Source: Methylobacter sp.
GTDB lineage: Bacteria > Pseudomonadota > Gammaproteobacteria > Methylococcales > Methylomonadaceae
DNA length: 64,000 nt
Assembly (NCBI GenBank): GCA_030653985.1
Contig: JAURYJ010000040.1
Span: forward strand, 24,734 to 88,733
Direction: 5' to 3'
A program made the translations under genes and the position numbers. A model generated the notes under the pieces. That model was not told the origin of the DNA. It saw only the letters and a list, made by a program, of their open reading frames with translations, and did no database searches. The first letter of the stretch is position 1, and every line of letters starts with the position of its first letter. Below, piece after piece: positions 15,985-25,274 of the stretch.

Positions 15985-18099
15985 GTGGGCAAACCGTTTA
16001 AAATCATCTTATCGACTATCGCAGCAGTGGTTTTTCTGCTGATTGCCGTCGTCTGCATCCTGCCCTTCGTTATCGATCCTAATGACTTTAAGCCTGAAAT
16101 TGCCGCCGCCGTTAAGGATAAGACCGGCCGTGACCTGGCGCTGGAGGGTGAGTTAAAACTTTCTCTGTTCCCCTGGATCGGTATTTCAACCGGAGAGATT
16201 GCACTGGGAAATGCATCGGGTTTTCAAGACCAAGCCTTTGCAACCCTAGAAGAAAGCGATGTAAAAGTGCGGTTACTGCCACTGTTATCTAAGAAAATAG
16301 AAGTCAGCCGCATCGTCTTAAAAGGCTTGGTTTTAAACCTTGCCAAAAACAAACAAGGCATCAGCAACTGGGATGATCTAACCCGATCCGGGAAGATACA
16401 ACCCGCCCCGACTGAGGACGGTGGCAAACAGCAAGAACAACCGGAACCCAGTGCCGCGCTGGCAGCTTTTGCCATCGGCGGCATGACTATAGAAAATGCG
16501 CGGATTAACTGGAACGACCAGCAAACCGAACAGCGCATCGAAATAACAGACCTTAATCTGAATACCGATAAATTCACCTTTGATGAACCGGCAGATATCG
16601 CCGTCTCCCTGATCGCTGTAGATAGCCAATCCCAAATAACCCAAGCCATCAAACTTAATACCAAATTAAGCGTTAATCAACAACTTGATATTTTTGCATT
16701 ACGCCATACCGACCTGCAGGTCACGACGACAGGGGAAACAGTGCCAGGAAAAGCGTTAACCACAGCATTAACCGTCGCCGATATCGCCCTGGATTCGGCA
16801 GAACAAACGGCGAAAATTTCCGGATTGCAGCTCCAATCGGGCGAGGTGACGCTGTCAGCCGAACTGACCGGCACTGCCATTAAAGATAAACCGGCTTTTC
16901 AAGGCCCTGTTAGCATTGCTCCGTTCAGTCCGGCCAAAGTGATGCAGCAATGGGCCATCGCTTTGCCTGCGAGACAGGATGCCAATGCCCTAAGCAAGCT
17001 ATCGATCAATTTTGACTTGGCCGCCACGGCTGAATCGGCGGATCTGCAAAATCTGCTATTGTCGCTGGACGATACCCAAATTAAAGGTTCCGTCAGCATT
17101 AAAGACTTCGCCTTACCCGCTATCGTATTTGCTTTACAGGCGGATAACCTTGATCTCGACCGTTATTTGCCTCCTGTCGACAAAGCATCCAAACCGATGA
17201 CAACTCCGGCCATCGCCTTAGCAATAGGCGCAAACGCTCTGCCTGTTGAAACCTTGAGGAAACTCAATGCCGAAGGCACCGTGTCAATGGACAAACTTAA
17301 AATCAATGACTTGGTTATGCAGGATATTCAGCTCAAACTCAAGGCAAAAAACGGCACGATTAACACCCAACAATCTGTTAATCAGTTTTACCAGGGCGGC
17401 TATTTGGGCCATCTCACCCTGGATACACACGGCGACAAACCGACACTGACTGTAAACGAAAAAATGGATCATGTGCAGCTTGAACCTTTGCTGAAAGACT
17501 ATCGAGGTGAGGCTCGAATGAGCGGTATCGTAAACGCATCCACTCAGCTGCAAGGACGGGGCAATAAGACTAAAGAACTTAAATCCTCACTCAATGGTCG
17601 GTTGAATTTCCTGGTTAACGATTCCGTTATTAAAGGTTTTAACCTGCAACACATCATCGATAGCGGCAAGGCACTTATTAAAGGTTCTGCTTTGCCCACG
17701 GACCATAAAAACGACCAGACATTATTTTCAGATATGAGCGGTACCGCGACCATCGCTAACGGCATAATCCAAAACGACGACCTTGTTGCCAAATCCTCCA
17801 AATTACAGGTCGATGGCAAAGGCAACATAAACCTAATCTCTGAAGCGCTGGACTATAAAGTCGATGCCAAGTTACTCAATACTGACGCGACTGCCGCTGA
17901 GCCAGAACAAATTAAAGGTGCGGCAACCATCTATATTGCCGGAACGCTCAGCAAGCCGTCTTATTCGATAGATATAGCCTCATTATTGACCGATAAAAAC
18001 AAAGCTAAAATTGATAAGCTGATCAATAAAATCGACAAAAAATTAGGCCCTGGCGTCGGTGATTTGTTAAAAAACTTTTTAAAGAAAGAGGACAGGTGA
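15985..18099 (+). CDS. AsmA family protein
   Basis: About 704 aa from a GTG at 15985, preceded by AGGAAA at suitable spacing; a TTG 39 bp upstream is in frame but lacks a ribosome site. One N-terminal transmembrane helix (IILSTIAAVVFLLIAVVCILPFVI) is followed by the AsmA motif DPNDFKPEIAAAVKDKTGR and a long beta-strand-rich periplasmic region. The C-terminal AsmA_2-like segment has INLISEALDYKVDAKLL. AsmA-like proteins are thought to act as bridge-like lipid carriers between the envelope membranes and affect outer-membrane assembly. It is transcribed toward mutY. Confidence 0.88.
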   Translation: MGKPFKIILSTIAAVVFLLIAVVCILPFVIDPNDFKPEIAAAVKDKTGRDLALEGELKLSLFPWIGISTGEIALGNASGFQDQAFATLEESDVKVRLLPLLSKKIEVSRIVLKGLVLNLAKNKQGISNWDDLTRSGKIQPAPTEDGGKQQEQPEPSAALAAFAIGGMTIENARINWNDQQTEQRIEITDLNLNTDKFTFDEPADIAVSLIAVDSQSQITQAIKLNTKLSVNQQLDIFALRHTDLQVTTTGETVPGKALTTALTVADIALDSAEQTAKISGLQLQSGEVTLSAELTGTAIKDKPAFQGPVSIAPFSPAKVMQQWAIALPARQDANALSKLSINFDLAATAESADLQNLLLSLDDTQIKGSVSIKDFALPAIVFALQADNLDLDRYLPPVDKASKPMTTPAIALAIGANALPVETLRKLNAEGTVSMDKLKINDLVMQDIQLKLKAKNGTINTQQSVNQFYQGGYLGHLTLDTHGDKPTLTVNEKMDHVQLEPLLKDYRGEARMSGIVNASTQLQGRGNKTKELKSSLNGRLNFLVNDSVIKGFNLQHIIDSGKALIKGSALPTDHKNDQTLFSDMSGTATIANGIIQNDDLVAKSSKLQVDGKGNINLISEALDYKVDAKLLNTDATAAEPEQIKGAATIYIAGTLSKPSYSIDIASLLTDKNKAKIDKLINKIDKKLGPGVGDLLKNFLKKEDR

Positions 18100-18100
18100 A

Positions 18101-18185
18101 AGGCGGAAGGCACAGGGCGCAAAAAGCAGCCCTTAAACTACGCCGTCCTTCACTCTTTGCCCTTCGCCCTTCATCTTTCGTCTTT
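18101..18185. repeat. Imperfect inverted purine/pyrimidine tract
   Basis: The left half is GAAAGGCGGAAGGCACAGGG-like and the right half TTTGCCCTTCGCCCTTCATC, so the strand can fold back on itself imperfectly. Composition is the same as the simple repeats in the pseudopilin leaders. It separates the AsmA gene from mutY and may act as a weak terminator. Confidence 0.45.
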
Positions 18186-18193
18186 TAACCCTT

Positions 18194-19243
18194 ATGAGTC
18201 CATCCGCTTTTCAACACAACATTCTCGTCTGGTTTGATCAATACGGCCGTAAAGACCTGCCCTGGCAACAAGAACTAACACCTTATCGTGTATGGCTCTC
18301 CGAGACCATGTTGCAGCAAACCCAGGTTGCTACCGTTATCCCTTACTTCAATACTTTTATAGAAAAGTTCCCCGATGTAGCGAGTTTGGCGAATGCGCCT
18401 GTCGATGAGGTTCTGCATCTTTGGTCCGGCCTGGGCTACTATGCACGCGCCCGTAACCTGCATAAAACGGCACAGCTTATTGCCGAACAAAGTCGCTTCC
18501 CCGATACGCTGGATGAACTGCTCGAACTACCCGGCATAGGTCAATCAACCGCAGGAGCCATATTGAGCATTGCGTTTAATAAAAGCCAGCCGATACTTGA
18601 TGGCAATGTCAAACGGGTACTGACCCGATTTAAAGCCGTTTATGGCTGGCCCGGCAACAGCGCAGTCAACAAAGAACTCTGGGCAATTAGCGCCAAGCTG
18701 ACCCCGATCAACCGTGTCGCGGATTATACCCAGGCCATCATGGACTTGGGCGCAACCCTTTGTACCCGCAGCAAACCGGCTTGTGAGGTCTGTCCGCTGA
18801 ATGCCGGATGCCTAGCCAAACGTAGCGATAATATTTCGGCTTTTCCAACCAAGAAACCTGCCAAGATCCAAGCGGTTAAACAACTTACCTTTTTAATGCT
18901 GAGCAATGCCGATAACCAGATATTACTGGAAAAAAGACCGCCAACCGGTATCTGGGGCGGCTTGTGGAGTCTGCCGGAATTCGACAGCATTACCGCTGCA
19001 CGCGACTGGTGCTTGACCCACAATATTCCTATTGCCGATCAGCAGATACTGGCAACCCGGCGCCATACCTTTTCCCATTATCATTTGGACTACACGCCGC
19101 TATTAGTCCAATGCTCAGATAACCCTATTAATTTTGTGATGGAAGCCAATCAAACTGTCTGGTATAAAGTTGGGCAGCTTAATAAGCTTGGCTTAGCCAC
19201 ACCGATTAAGCTGCTGTTGCAATCACACACGAGAATAAAATGA
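18194..19243 (+). CDS. mutY: Adenine DNA glycosylase MutY
   Basis: 349 aa, the size of E. coli MutY. It removes adenine mispaired with 8-oxoguanine. Seen are DLPWQQELTPYRVWLSETMLQQTQV near the N-terminus, the helix-hairpin-helix LPGIGQSTAGAILSIAF, the catalytic Asp region LDGNVKRVLTRF, the [4Fe-4S] motif C-x6-C-x2-C-x5-C (CTRSKPACEVCPLNAGC), and the C-terminal NUDIX-like domain (LEKRPPTGIWGGLWSLPEF). It overlaps yggX by ATGA, the same pairing as in E. coli. Confidence 0.95.
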   Translation: MSPSAFQHNILVWFDQYGRKDLPWQQELTPYRVWLSETMLQQTQVATVIPYFNTFIEKFPDVASLANAPVDEVLHLWSGLGYYARARNLHKTAQLIAEQSRFPDTLDELLELPGIGQSTAGAILSIAFNKSQPILDGNVKRVLTRFKAVYGWPGNSAVNKELWAISAKLTPINRVADYTQAIMDLGATLCTRSKPACEVCPLNAGCLAKRSDNISAFPTKKPAKIQAVKQLTFLMLSNADNQILLEKRPPTGIWGGLWSLPEFDSITAARDWCLTHNIPIADQQILATRRHTFSHYHLDYTPLLVQCSDNPINFVMEANQTVWYKVGQLNKLGLATPIKLLLQSHTRIK

Positions 19244-19512
19244 CTAGACTGGTTAATTGCGTAAAATTGGGAATAGAAACCGAAGGTTTGGATACACCGC
19301 CATTTCCGGGTCCCAAAGGTCAGGAAATATTTGAAAAAGTATCCAAACAAGCCTGGAAAGAATGGTTAGCCAAACAAACCATGCTAATTAATGAGGGGAA
19401 ATTGGCCAGTTTCGACCCGAAAGCCAGGGAATTTTTGGCAGTAGAGCGAACCAAGTTTCTGTTTGAAGATAACAATGACATGCCGGAAGGCTATGTGCCG
19501 CCGAAAGGCTGA
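19240..19512 (+). CDS. yggX: Fe(2+)-trafficking / oxidative damage protection protein YggX
   Basis: 90 aa and almost full length over the family (MTRLVNCVKLGIETEGLDTPPFPGPKG..., then MLINEGKLASFDPKAREFL). It protects Fe-S clusters and is thought to help supply iron for their repair. Pairing with the Fe-S enzyme MutY through a 4-bp overlap fits that role. Confidence 0.95.
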   Translation: MTRLVNCVKLGIETEGLDTPPFPGPKGQEIFEKVSKQAWKEWLAKQTMLINEGKLASFDPKAREFLAVERTKFLFEDNNDMPEGYVPPKG

Positions 19513-19530
19513 TAATTTTAAACAGCGAGA

Positions 19531-19563
19531 ACAGATAATATCTCTGGCAGAGATATTATCTGT
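19531..19563. terminator. Perfect 15-bp hairpin between convergent yggX and the ligase gene
   Basis: Arms ACAGATAATATCTCT and its exact complement around a GGC loop. It sits 18 bp after the yggX stop and 15 bp before the end of the minus-strand ligase gene. T-tracts are weak, so it may be a bidirectional transcription or RNA-end barrier rather than a classic intrinsic terminator. Confidence 0.5.
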
Positions 19564-19578
19564 CATATTGAAAGCCGA

Positions 19579-20427
19579 TTATTCCAACGGACGAATACGA
19601 AGAAAACGAGGAAAACGTGGTAATCCTTTATTGGTCAGGCCGTTGTAACGATAGCTAATTACTGTGCCGATTGGCGGAGGATTTTCACGCTGCTTATCGC
19701 TAAAGCCGCTACCGATGCGAAAGCTTAACCCTGTTGCCGTTTCAACCTGAAGCGCACCTAATCTTTTGGCATTGCGCCCGGTTCCCGGTCTATGCGCCAC
19801 CACGCGAGCTTCGGCATCGTCAAACGGTTTGAGCTTGAGTAGCGCGTTTGAGCGACCGGTCTGGTAACTGGCATCGGCGCGATGCAGCATCAAGCCTTCC
19901 CCGCCTTCGGCTACCACCGCATCGAGCTTGTATCGTAACGCATCCGCATTACCGACACGAAACTGCTCAACCGGCGTCAGCCACGGCACACTGGCTGCTT
20001 GGGTGATGCGCTGCATCTCAACAATACGCGCAGAAAAATCACCCGGCCTGTTGGGCAGCTCAAAAATACGATAGTGGATCTGCCGCCATAAAACATCATT
20101 TGGCGCCTGTTGACGCACTGCGCCGGAAACGGCTTCAAAGCGTTTGCGGCCCATCCAAAGTTCGCCGTCCATCGCCTCTTTGGGGAAACCGGCGATATAC
20201 CAGGCCGGCGCATGAATTAAATGGCCGTTGCGCGTGCGCAGCTGTGCGCCATCCCATACTGCACGCACCCCATCCAGTTTTTCACTGACCCAGTATACCG
20301 AAGGCTCCAGATGCTCATTCCAGGCATTAGCAAGCAATACGTCCAGCGCCTGCGCGGAAAAAGCAAAAATACATAGCCACAACCCGGCCAGCAATCGGGC
20401 ATAAGCTAAAACCGCTTTTTTACGCAT
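19579..20427 (-). CDS. Periplasmic-type ATP-dependent DNA ligase (LigE-like)
   Basis: 282 aa minimal ligase. An N-terminal signal peptide (LLAGLWLCIFAFSAQA) precedes the nucleotidyltransferase domain. Adenylation motif I is SEKLDGVRAVWDG, followed by motif III-like YRIFELP, motif IV EGLMLH and motif V LLKLKPF, and then a compact OB-fold ending IGTVISYRYNGLTNKGLPRFPRFLRIR. Leadered minimal ligases of this type occur in Gram-negative bacteria and are proposed to work on DNA in the periplasm, for example during uptake. It lies between yggX (convergent) and rho. Confidence 0.88.
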   Translation of the reverse strand: MRKKAVLAYARLLAGLWLCIFAFSAQALDVLLANAWNEHLEPSVYWVSEKLDGVRAVWDGAQLRTRNGHLIHAPAWYIAGFPKEAMDGELWMGRKRFEAVSGAVRQQAPNDVLWRQIHYRIFELPNRPGDFSARIVEMQRITQAASVPWLTPVEQFRVGNADALRYKLDAVVAEGGEGLMLHRADASYQTGRSNALLKLKPFDDAEARVVAHRPGTGRNAKRLGALQVETATGLSFRIGSGFSDKQRENPPPIGTVISYRYNGLTNKGLPRFPRFLRIRPLE

Positions 20428-20524
20428 CGACGGCTCCGATCAATTGTTAGCATAGCTCGGCTACCGTCTTATCTAACAGCAAAGATGCTATATTTTAAGA
20501 GATTTTATAGATGATGCTCAAATA

Positions 20525-21781
20525 CTACCGCTTCATCGAATCAAAAAATTCTGCATTCGTTTTAAAATCTTTAAGCTTGCCGATCAAAAATTCTGAAGCC
20601 GCCGTTTCATCCATGGGCTGAAGAATTTTGCGTAAAATCCAGGTTTTTTGCAGGGTATCAGGATCAATCAGATACTCTTCGCGGCGCGTACCGGAACGAT
20701 TGATATTAATCGCCGGGTAAATTCTTTTCTCGGCAATTTTGCGATCCAAATGCAACTCCATGTTGCCGGTACCCTTGAATTCCTCATAGATGACCTCGTC
20801 CATTCTCGATCCGGTATCAACCAACGCAGTGGCAATAATGGTCAGGCTGCCGCCCTCTTCAATATTTCGAGCCGCACCGAAGAACCGTTTCGGTTTTTCC
20901 AGCGCATTGGCATCAACACCACCGGTCAATATTTTGCCTGACGATGGCACAACAGTATTATAAGCTCTGGCCAGACGCGTAATCGAGTCTAACAAAATGA
21001 CTACATCGTGTTTATGTTCGACCAATCGACGCGCCTTTTCGATCACCATTTCTGCAACCTGTACATGCCGGGTTGCCGGTTCATCAAAGGTGCTGGAAAT
21101 GACTTCGCCGCGAACGCAGCGCTCCATTTCGGTAACTTCTTCGGGACGTTCGTCGATCAGCAACACAATCAGATAACATTCAGGATTTTGTTCTGCAATC
21201 GCCTGCGCCAGGCTTTGCAGGATCATGGTTTTACCGGCTTTAGGCGGCGATACGATCAATCCGCGCTGACCTTTGCCGATGGGGGCTATTAAATCGATCA
21301 TCCGTCCGGTTAAATCTTCACTGGTACCGTTGCCCTGCTCAAGGACGAATCTTTGTTTGGCAAATAAGGGAGTCAGATTTGAGAAGGTGATTTTGTTTTT
21401 GGTATTTTCCGGGGGTTCAAAATTGATCTGGTCAACTTTGAGCATCGCAAAATAACGTTCGTTATCTTTAGGCGGTCTGATCTTCCCGCTAATCGTGTCC
21501 CCGGTCTTTAACGAAAATCGTCTGATTTGACTGGGTGAAACATAAATATCGTCTGGACCCGCTAAATAGGAGCAGCCCGGCGTACGTAAAAAACCAAAAC
21601 CATCCTGTAAAATTTCCAGCACACCATCGCCTGATATATCGTCACCGGCTTTTGCCTGTTTTTTCAGGATAGCGAAAATCAAATCCTGCTTTCGCGATCT
21701 GGCTACATTTTCAAGCCCTAGGGACTCGGCGATTTCAATAACTTCACTTATTTGTTTTAGTTTTAACTCAGTTAGATTCAT
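20525..21781 (-). CDS. rho: Transcription termination factor Rho
   Basis: 418 aa from the ATG at 21781 ([10 protein letters not shown]); a TTG five codons upstream is ignored because the family starts at this Met. The N-terminal RNA-binding domain has DGFGFLR, the Walker A is SPPKAGKT, and [20 protein letters not shown] and the Q/R-loop region [23 protein letters not shown] are conserved. It is a hexameric RNA helicase ending transcription at rut sites. It lies downstream of trxA, the trxA-rho arrangement of enterobacteria, with a 290-bp leader that may carry autoregulation. Confidence 0.97.
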   Translation of the reverse strand: MNLTELKLKQISEVIEIAESLGLENVARSRKQDLIFAILKKQAKAGDDISGDGVLEILQDGFGFLRTPGCSYLAGPDDIYVSPSQIRRFSLKTGDTISGKIRPPKDNERYFAMLKVDQINFEPPENTKNKITFSNLTPLFAKQRFVLEQGNGTSEDLTGRMIDLIAPIGKGQRGLIVSPPKAGKTMILQSLAQAIAEQNPECYLIVLLIDERPEEVTEMERCVRGEVISSTFDEPATRHVQVAEMVIEKARRLVEHKHDVVILLDSITRLARAYNTVVPSSGKILTGGVDANALEKPKRFFGAARNIEEGGSLTIIATALVDTGSRMDEVIYEEFKGTGNMELHLDRKIAEKRIYPAININRSGTRREEYLIDPDTLQKTWILRKILQPMDETAASEFLIGKLKDFKTNAEFFDSMKR

Positions 21782-22069
21782 AAAAGGACAACTCAAGGAA
21801 AAGTAACTACGGTGTTAAACCGCAACGACTAGGACAGGATTATAATTCAGGGGTGTAGTTTATCGGACGATATGATTGGGTGCGCGTGATTAGCACACCG
21901 CATAAGTGTAACTCAAGTACTCAGCCCCGTCCAATTTTTTGTGACAGGCCTGAGCCCAATCTGAGTAATGAGGCAGCGATTCGATTGCTCCCGGCAATCA
22001 TTCTATATCGCCTAAAGCGACGCAGGAGCAATTTCCAAGGAGCAAATACTGCCCATGGAGCTGATAAGT

Positions 22070-22396
22070 TTAAATATTGCTATCAATAAAGGCAGCAAGT
22101 TGAGATTTTGACAATGAACCGACTTTAGTCGCTTCCACTTCGCCGTCTTTAAACAGCATCAACGTTGGAATGCCGCGTACACCGTAGTGTTGAGGAGTTT
22201 CCGGATTTTCATCTATGTTCAATTTTACCACGGTCAACTTGCCCGCATATTCTTTGGCGATATCATCCAGAATCGGTGCAATCATTTTGCACGGTCCGCA
22301 CCATTCAGCCCAGTAGTCAACCAGGACGGGACCCGCAGCTTTAATAACAGTTTCGTTAAACTCACTATCGCTTACATGAAGGACTGAATCGCTCAC
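22070..22396 (-). CDS. trxA: Thioredoxin 1
   Basis: 108 aa from a GTG at 22396 with GGAG seven bases upstream. The longer frame would add 19 unconserved residues, while [10 protein letters not shown] matches the E. coli start. The active site is WCGPCK and the cis-proline loop is GIPTLML. It is a cytoplasmic disulfide reductase, upstream of and co-oriented with rho. Confidence 0.95.
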   Translation of the reverse strand: MSDSVLHVSDSEFNETVIKAAGPVLVDYWAEWCGPCKMIAPILDDIAKEYAGKLTVVKLNIDENPETPQHYGVRGIPTLMLFKDGEVEATKVGSLSKSQLAAFIDSNI

Positions 22397-22494
22397 ACTA
22401 TTTCTCCAAAAATTTAAAACCAAAACTATAGGAGGGATGAAGCTGGGAGTCAATCAATTTCAGCTGATTTGATTTTTACGCTATGCTATACACT

Positions 22495-23820
22495 ATGAAT
22501 AATACACATTTAACCCAAACCCGCTTCAGCAATCTTGAATTGTCTGATTCTATCTTACGCAGTTTACAAGACGCCGGTTTTGATCACTGCACCCCGATCC
22601 AAAAAAAAGCCCTACCCTTGTCGTTACGAGGTATGGATGTTGCGGGGCAAGCTCAGACCGGAACCGGCAAAACTGCCGCTTTTTTGCTGGCTACTTTTCA
22701 GCATTTAATCAATGATGCCGAAGACGATACAGAAACAGAGGTGCAAGCCGACGATGATATTGATACAGAAAAACCAGTGCCAAAAGTCGCTGCCAAAAGC
22801 AAACAAATCAACTATCCCCGGGCGATTATTCTCGCGCCAACTCGCGAGTTAGCCATTCAGATCCACAAGGATGCGGTGCAACTGGGCAAGCATCTTAATC
22901 TTAAATTGGCGCTGATATACGGCGGCACCGACTACCAAAAACAACTGGACAGTCTAAAGTCTAATGTCGATATTATCATCGGCACACCGGGTCGCATCAT
23001 TGACTTTTACCGACAAAATGCCTTCACCCTGGATAATGTGCAAGTCACGGTGATGGATGAAGCCGACCGTATGTTTGATTTAGGTTTTATTAAAGACATC
23101 CGTTTTTTATTGCGACGTATGCCGCCGCCGGATCAGCGCTTAAATATGCTGTTCTCGGCGACGTTATCCTACAAAGTGACCGAGCTGGCTTATGAGCACA
23201 TGAACAATCCGGTGTTGATACGCATCGAAACCGAAGAAGTCACCTCTAAAGCCATAGAACAAAGCGCATTTTGTCCTTCGAATGAGCAAAAAATCCCTTT
23301 ATTGGTCGGCATATTGAATCAGCATCAGCCGCAGCGCAGCATTATTTTCGTTAACACCAAGCGCTGTGCCGAACGACTTGATGACACCCTCAATGCTAAC
23401 GGCTACAAAACTGCCGCGCTCAGTGGTGATGTACCGCAAGACAAACGCCAGCGCCTGTTAAGCGATTTTCAGGAAAACAAAATCACCCTGTTGATTGCGA
23501 CCGATGTTGCGGCTCGTGGCCTACATATTGCCGATGTTTCTCATGTCTTTAATTACGATTTACCGCAGGATGTGGAAGATTATGTACACCGGATCGGTCG
23601 CACCGCGCGTTTTGGTGCCAGCGGTGTCGCGATCAGTTTTATCTGCGAACAATACGCCTATTCAATGCCGGATATCGAAGAATACATTGGCCAGAAAATT
23701 CCAGTGTTACCCATTACAGCGGACCTGTTGGCTGACATTGTATACCCGGAAAAAAGACCTGAAAGAATCAAAACCGACTATCAGGGAAAACGTGCTAATC
23801 AACCTAGAAAAAGCAGTTAA
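22495..23820 (+). CDS. rhlB: ATP-dependent RNA helicase RhlB
   Basis: About 441 aa DEAD-box helicase. The N-terminus NNTHLTQTRFSNLELSDSIL and the F-x-x-CTPIQ Q-motif match RhlB; an in-frame ATG 12 bp upstream is possible but less conserved. Motifs: AQTGTGKT, PTRELAIQI, VMDEADRMFD, SATLS, and HRIGRTARFG. An acidic insertion (DAEDDTETEVQADDDID) lies between motifs I and Ia, as in many RhlBs. It assists mRNA decay with RNase E and is divergent from trxA, the order known in E. coli. Confidence 0.93.
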   Translation: MNNTHLTQTRFSNLELSDSILRSLQDAGFDHCTPIQKKALPLSLRGMDVAGQAQTGTGKTAAFLLATFQHLINDAEDDTETEVQADDDIDTEKPVPKVAAKSKQINYPRAIILAPTRELAIQIHKDAVQLGKHLNLKLALIYGGTDYQKQLDSLKSNVDIIIGTPGRIIDFYRQNAFTLDNVQVTVMDEADRMFDLGFIKDIRFLLRRMPPPDQRLNMLFSATLSYKVTELAYEHMNNPVLIRIETEEVTSKAIEQSAFCPSNEQKIPLLVGILNQHQPQRSIIFVNTKRCAERLDDTLNANGYKTAALSGDVPQDKRQRLLSDFQENKITLLIATDVAARGLHIADVSHVFNYDLPQDVEDYVHRIGRTARFGASGVAISFICEQYAYSMPDIEEYIGQKIPVLPITADLLADIVYPEKRPERIKTDYQGKRANQPRKSS

Positions 23821-23907
23821 TTCGCAAAAAAACAATCGAAACAACCCTGTTATGGCGCTTTTCGTGGACGACTCTTTTGGTGGCTTCGTCTTGGAATATC
23901 TTAAAAC

Positions 23908-24579
23908 CTACAGTCCAGCCATCAACTCCCGAAAATCCTCAATAGCAGGATAAGCGGTTATTTCTTTTTTAGGCTGCTGAGTGTCGGGCCTGCTCACCGA
24001 AATTAAATGCGCTATACCGAACTGCTTGGCGGAATTAAGTACCGCCAGACTATCATCGATCAACAGCGTAGCTTGTTTTTCAAACGAGATACGCTGTTGC
24101 AACAAGCGCCAAAATTCGGTATGTTCCTTCGGATAACCAAGATCATGGGAGCTGATAATGCCGTCGAAAAACGGCTGTAAGCAGGTTTTTTCCATTTTAA
24201 GTCCCAGACTGCCCCGATGCGCATTGGTGACCAAATACACTTTTTTGGGCGATTGATGCGCTTTTTCCAGAAACTCCGTGACATGCGGCAATAGGGCAAT
24301 CAACCCGGAAATCTCCGCTTTCAGTCCGACAATGTCCAGCGCTAAAACCTCACTCCAGTAATCCAGACAATACCATTCCAGTTTGCCTTCCATGCTTTTA
24401 AAGCGCGGCTCCAACTGCCGCTTTGCGGCTTCTATCGACAAGCCCTGTTTTTCGGCAAACTTAAGCGGCACAAACTCCTTCCAGAAATGATTGTCAAAAT
24501 TCAAATCCAGCAGCGTGCCATCCATATCCAACAAAACCGTATCAACCTTGTTCCAATCAATCTTCCAATCCATCATCAT
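23908..24579 (-). CDS. yrfG: GMP/IMP nucleotidase (HAD family, YrfG-like)
   Basis: 223 aa HAD hydrolase. Motif I is LLDMDGTLLD with nucleophile Asp, the cap has WYCLDYWSEVL, motif II is LVTNAH, and motif III/IV are GYPKEHTEFW and LLIDDSLAVL. The closest recognised type is YrfG, which dephosphorylates GMP and IMP. nudE lies divergently 41 bp away, and yrfG and nudE are also neighbours in E. coli. There are three consecutive ATGs at the start; the first is used here. Confidence 0.85.
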   Translation of the reverse strand: MMMDWKIDWNKVDTVLLDMDGTLLDLNFDNHFWKEFVPLKFAEKQGLSIEAAKRQLEPRFKSMEGKLEWYCLDYWSEVLALDIVGLKAEISGLIALLPHVTEFLEKAHQSPKKVYLVTNAHRGSLGLKMEKTCLQPFFDGIISSHDLGYPKEHTEFWRLLQQRISFEKQATLLIDDSLAVLNSAKQFGIAHLISVSRPDTQQPKKEITAYPAIEDFRELMAGL

Positions 24580-24620
24580 AGTGCGTTATATTTACAAAAA
24601 ATACTTCATAAAATACCACA

Positions 24621-25172
24621 ATGAGCCAAAAACCGACTATCCTTAACAAAACCACCATCGCTACCAGCCGCTTATTCCGCATCGAATCGCTGGAGATTGA
24701 ATTCAGCAATGGCGAGCTGCGCAACTATGAGCGTCTGGCTCGTGGTAATTCCGGCAGCGGCGCGGTACTGATTGTGCCGATGCTGGATGCGGAAACGGTA
24801 TTGCTAATCAGGGAATATTCCGCCGGTGTACATCGTTATGAATTGGGCTTGCCCAAGGGTAAAACCGATGCAGGAGAATCCTTTCTCGATGCCGCAAACC
24901 GGGAACTGAAAGAGGAAGTCGGCTTTGGCGCCAGAAGCCTGCATCATTTAAGCACTTTTTCGATCGCACCGTCCTATCTGGAACACATGACCGAGATTGT
25001 GCTTGCCCAGGATTTATATGCCGAAAAACTGGAAGGCGACGAACCGGAAGATCTGGAAGTTATTCCCTGGAAACTAAACAATATCAATGCATTATTCGCT
25101 ACCGGCGAATGTACCGAAGCCCGCTCAATTGCCGCGCTGTTTATGGCGCTGGAATATTTTAAGGCATCGTAA
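24621..25172 (+). CDS. nudE: ADP compounds hydrolase NudE
   Basis: 183 aa Nudix hydrolase. The Nudix box GKTDAGESFLDAANRELKEE continuing VGF fits G-x5-E-x7-RE-L-x-EE-x-G. The N-terminal region NYERLARGNSGSGAVLIVPML is typical of NudE, which cleaves ADP-ribose, NADH and Ap3A-type compounds. It is divergent from yrfG across a 41-bp gap that must hold both promoters. Confidence 0.92.
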   Translation: MSQKPTILNKTTIATSRLFRIESLEIEFSNGELRNYERLARGNSGSGAVLIVPMLDAETVLLIREYSAGVHRYELGLPKGKTDAGESFLDAANRELKEEVGFGARSLHHLSTFSIAPSYLEHMTEIVLAQDLYAEKLEGDEPEDLEVIPWKLNNINALFATGECTEARSIAALFMALEYFKAS

Positions 25173-25208
25173 TTCGCCGGCAACACTCGACCTGCACTTA
25201 TTAAATGG

Positions 25209-25265
25209 CAAAGCCAGCTTTGCACGCCTGCATCGGTGATGGATGGAGCCCAAAGCTGGCTTTGG
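25209..25265. repeat. Hairpin between convergent nudE and batD
   Basis: Inverted arms AAAGCCAGCTTTG (25210-25222) and CAAAGCTGGCTTT (25251-25263). Each arm is itself nearly palindromic, so cruciform or two-hairpin structures are possible. No T-tract is seen; it may be a REP-like unit or bidirectional terminator. Confidence 0.5.
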
Positions 25266-25274
25266 TCGCTCTAA

